From NCBI GenBank assembly GCA_017655985.1, contig JACJVS010000005.1:3286001-3350000 (forward strand): a stretch of DNA of 64,000 bases, given 5' to 3'. This stretch comes from Incumbomyces delicatus. Lineage: Eukaryota; Ascomycota; Eurotiomycetes; Chaetothyriales; Trichomeriaceae. Numbering within the stretch: the stretch's first letter is position 1; every line of letters begins with the position of its first letter. Made by a program: the position numbers and the translations under genes. This document shows positions 63,955-64,000 of the stretch, one piece after another. Below the pieces are notes generated by a model that saw only the letters and a list, made by a program, of their open reading frames with translations, was not told the origin of the DNA and did not search any database.

Positions 63955-64000
63955 CTCTCTATAGGAGAATTTCCCCTTAGGTTTAGAACAATTAAGGGGA

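Overview
The window is nuclear DNA of a filamentous ascomycete (Pezizomycotina). Genes in the first 35 kb carry short introns (about 40-70 nt) with GT...AG ends and CTAAC/TACTAAC-type branch sites. The families are typical of moulds: Zn2Cys6 regulator, fungal AAA ATPase, AIM9-like kinase, mitochondrial acetylornithine aminotransferase, BMS1. I cannot assign a class or genus from the sequence alone.

1-35 kb is ordinary chromosome. In order: an NmrA-like protein (-), a homeodomain regulator (+), a mitochondrial APH-fold kinase (+), a polyamine-oxidase-like amine oxidase (+), ARG8 (+), a DUF1989 protein (-), an AAA+ ATPase (-) and the ribosome-biogenesis GTPase BMS1 (-). A four-gene metabolic cluster follows (22.6-29 kb): NAD-dependent epimerase/reductase (-), Zn2Cys6 regulator (+), FMN-dependent 2-hydroxyacid dehydrogenase (-) and DapA-type aldolase/synthase (+). 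It consists of two divergent pairs and looks like a regulated catabolic unit for a small acid or sugar derivative. Then come two low-complexity secreted proteins, a SAP-like protein and a fungal PD-(D/E)XK nuclease-like protein.

About 36.7-51.9 kb is different in character and is the most interesting part. It is a tight set of long, apparently intronless reading frames on both strands. They encode a zinc-knuckle protein, a Pro/Gln-rich protein, two long coiled-coil proteins, a 585-residue protein with a weak GIY-YIG-like signature, and a Cys-rich protein. I recognise no transposase, integrase or polymerase. A decayed, internally deleted copy of the 585-residue gene lies at its left edge (36.76-37.49 kb). 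Two of the long genes are broken by single +1 frame changes, three seams in all, and one also by an in-frame stop. The intergenic spaces hold large inverted repeats (40.98-41.07 and 46.16-46.28 kb) and a recurring GTGAAGGTGG motif. I read this as an accessory, possibly mobile, island of undescribed type.

52-64 kb is gene-poor. It holds two further APH-fold kinases (52.2-53.8 and 57.4-58.1 kb), a decayed fragment of a widespread fungal family (55.95-56.6 kb), a 17-copy 13-bp minisatellite (60.04 kb), 2 kb of pyrimidine-rich degenerate tandem repeats (61-63 kb) and an AT-rich inverted-repeat segment at the right edge. This looks subtelomeric or repeat-island-like.
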